From: CAYJUM01 sp964478915 | Lineage (GTDB): Bacteria > Nitrospirota > Nitrospiria > Nitrospirales > Nitrospiraceae | NCBI GenBank assembly: GCA_964478915.1 | Contig: CAYZKG010000140.1 | Location: forward strand, 1 to 6,430 | DNA: 6,430 nucleotides | Reading direction: 5' to 3' | Shown: one piece after another, positions 6,095 to 6,430 of the stretch | How positions within the stretch are numbered: position 1 is the first letter of the stretch | How the letters are laid out: every line of letters begins with the position of its first letter | Notes under the pieces: model-generated | Told to the model about the DNA's origin: nothing | Database searches by the model: none | What the model saw: only the letters and a program-made list of their open reading frames with translations | Program-made: the position numbers and the translations under genes

Positions 6095-6298
6095 TCAACT
6101 CAATTGGGTCGCGAACTTTTTTCGCGCGCGGCCTAACAATGGAGTGGGGTGGGATCGGCGATTGGTCGCAATGACTGGGTCGAGAATCTCTCCACACAGG
6201 AGACAACGCCAGCCTTCGAAGGACAAGGAGCCGGTATCATCTTCCAAGTCTTCAAAGACGTCCTGCACCATCACACCATGACAGCGATGACATTCCAT
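6095..6298 (-). CDS. Small CxxC zinc-ribbon protein
   Basis: This 67-residue protein has two CxxC knuckles, Cys3-Cys6 (MECHRCHG) and Cys32-Cys35 (WRCLLCGE), separated by an acidic loop. This is a typical zinc-ribbon layout, so binding of one Zn2+ is expected. The C-terminal tail is basic. I recall many similar short proteins in Nitrospira genomes; their function is not known to me and could be nucleic-acid binding or protein contact. I chose the ATG at 6298-6296 because it puts the first knuckle right at the N-terminus, as in the remembered relatives, with a weak AAGAG 7 bases upstream. An in-frame ATG at 6343 would add 15 residues (MRKRERVIIIQKSVI) and remains possible. The gene stands alone between a terminator-like hairpin upstream (6371-6407) and the Lon-like gene downstream. 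Confidence 0.72.
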   Translation of the reverse strand: MECHRCHGVMVQDVFEDLEDDTGSLSFEGWRCLLCGEILDPVIATNRRSHPTPLLGRARKKFATQLS

Positions 6299-6370
6299 GA
6301 TGACGCTCTTTTGAATGATGATGACACGTTCCCTTTTCCTCATCTATATGGTGAAATCCCCTGAGGTATT

Positions 6371-6407
6371 GAAGAAAGGGGCAGAGGCTCGTGTGAGCCT
6401 CTGCCCC
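6371..6407 (-). terminator. Intrinsic terminator of a minus-strand gene beyond the right edge
   Basis: GGGGCAGAGGCTC (6378-6390) and GAGCCTCTGCCCC (6395-6407) form a perfect 13-bp stem with a four-base loop. Read on the minus strand it is followed by TTTCTTC (6377-6371), a short T-rich run. The plus-strand side has no T-run. It should therefore stop transcription coming leftward from a gene outside the window, and it separates that gene from the zinc-ribbon gene. Confidence 0.8.
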
Positions 6408-6430
6408 TGGGACCCGGCGGGGCGGGGGGC

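Noticed and set aside
5865..6281. 138-residue plus-strand open frame
   Set aside because: It runs antisense across two minus-strand genes and the gap between them and shows no domain or good ribosome binding site.
6408..6430. G-rich tract at the right edge as a quadruplex or regulatory element
   Set aside because: It is cut by the window end and has only two long G runs, so nothing can be concluded.

Overview
The window is 6,430 bases of GC-rich, densely coding bacterial DNA. It holds seven intact genes and one gene cut by the left edge. The lipoprotein signal and OmpA-type peptidoglycan-binding domain point to a diderm (Gram-negative type) bacterium. The small CxxC zinc-ribbon protein and the overall gene style recall Nitrospirota (Nitrospira and relatives). 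That placement is an impression from memory, not a measurement.

Left half, plus strand (2-2947). Three genes are packed as an operon. The first is the C-terminal part of a radical SAM enzyme ending in a Cys-Cys-Ala-Glu-Pro tail, the all-cysteine form of what I remember as the CUAEP/CCAEP-tail radical SAM (seleno)protein family. The second is a DUF169 (COG2043) protein with four cysteines and a strong Shine-Dalgarno. The third is an ATP-grasp ligase resembling L-amino acid ligases, which starts 6 bases after the DUF169 stop. Together they look like a compact, functionally unassigned pathway: radical chemistry, a probable metal- or thiol-using protein, and ATP-driven carboxylate ligation. This is the most interesting part of the window.

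Middle, minus strand (2944-4057). A 144-residue protein of unknown family shares its stop region with the convergent ATP-grasp gene. Upstream of it lies a very arginine-rich class I SAM-dependent methyltransferase.

Right half, minus strand (4132-6298). An OmpA-domain lipoprotein lies downstream of an exported, stand-alone Lon-type (S16) protease domain that keeps the Ser/Lys dyad. Upstream of both is a 67-residue zinc-ribbon protein. The Lon-like and OmpA genes probably act in the periplasm and outer membrane. At the right edge a perfect 13-bp hairpin followed by a T-rich run on the minus strand looks like the terminator of a minus-strand gene beyond the window.

All minus-strand genes from 6298 down to 2944 run head to tail with gaps of about 50-130 bases, so partial co-transcription is possible. 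The two strand blocks meet at 2944-2947. No tRNA, rRNA, CRISPR array or insertion sequence was seen.
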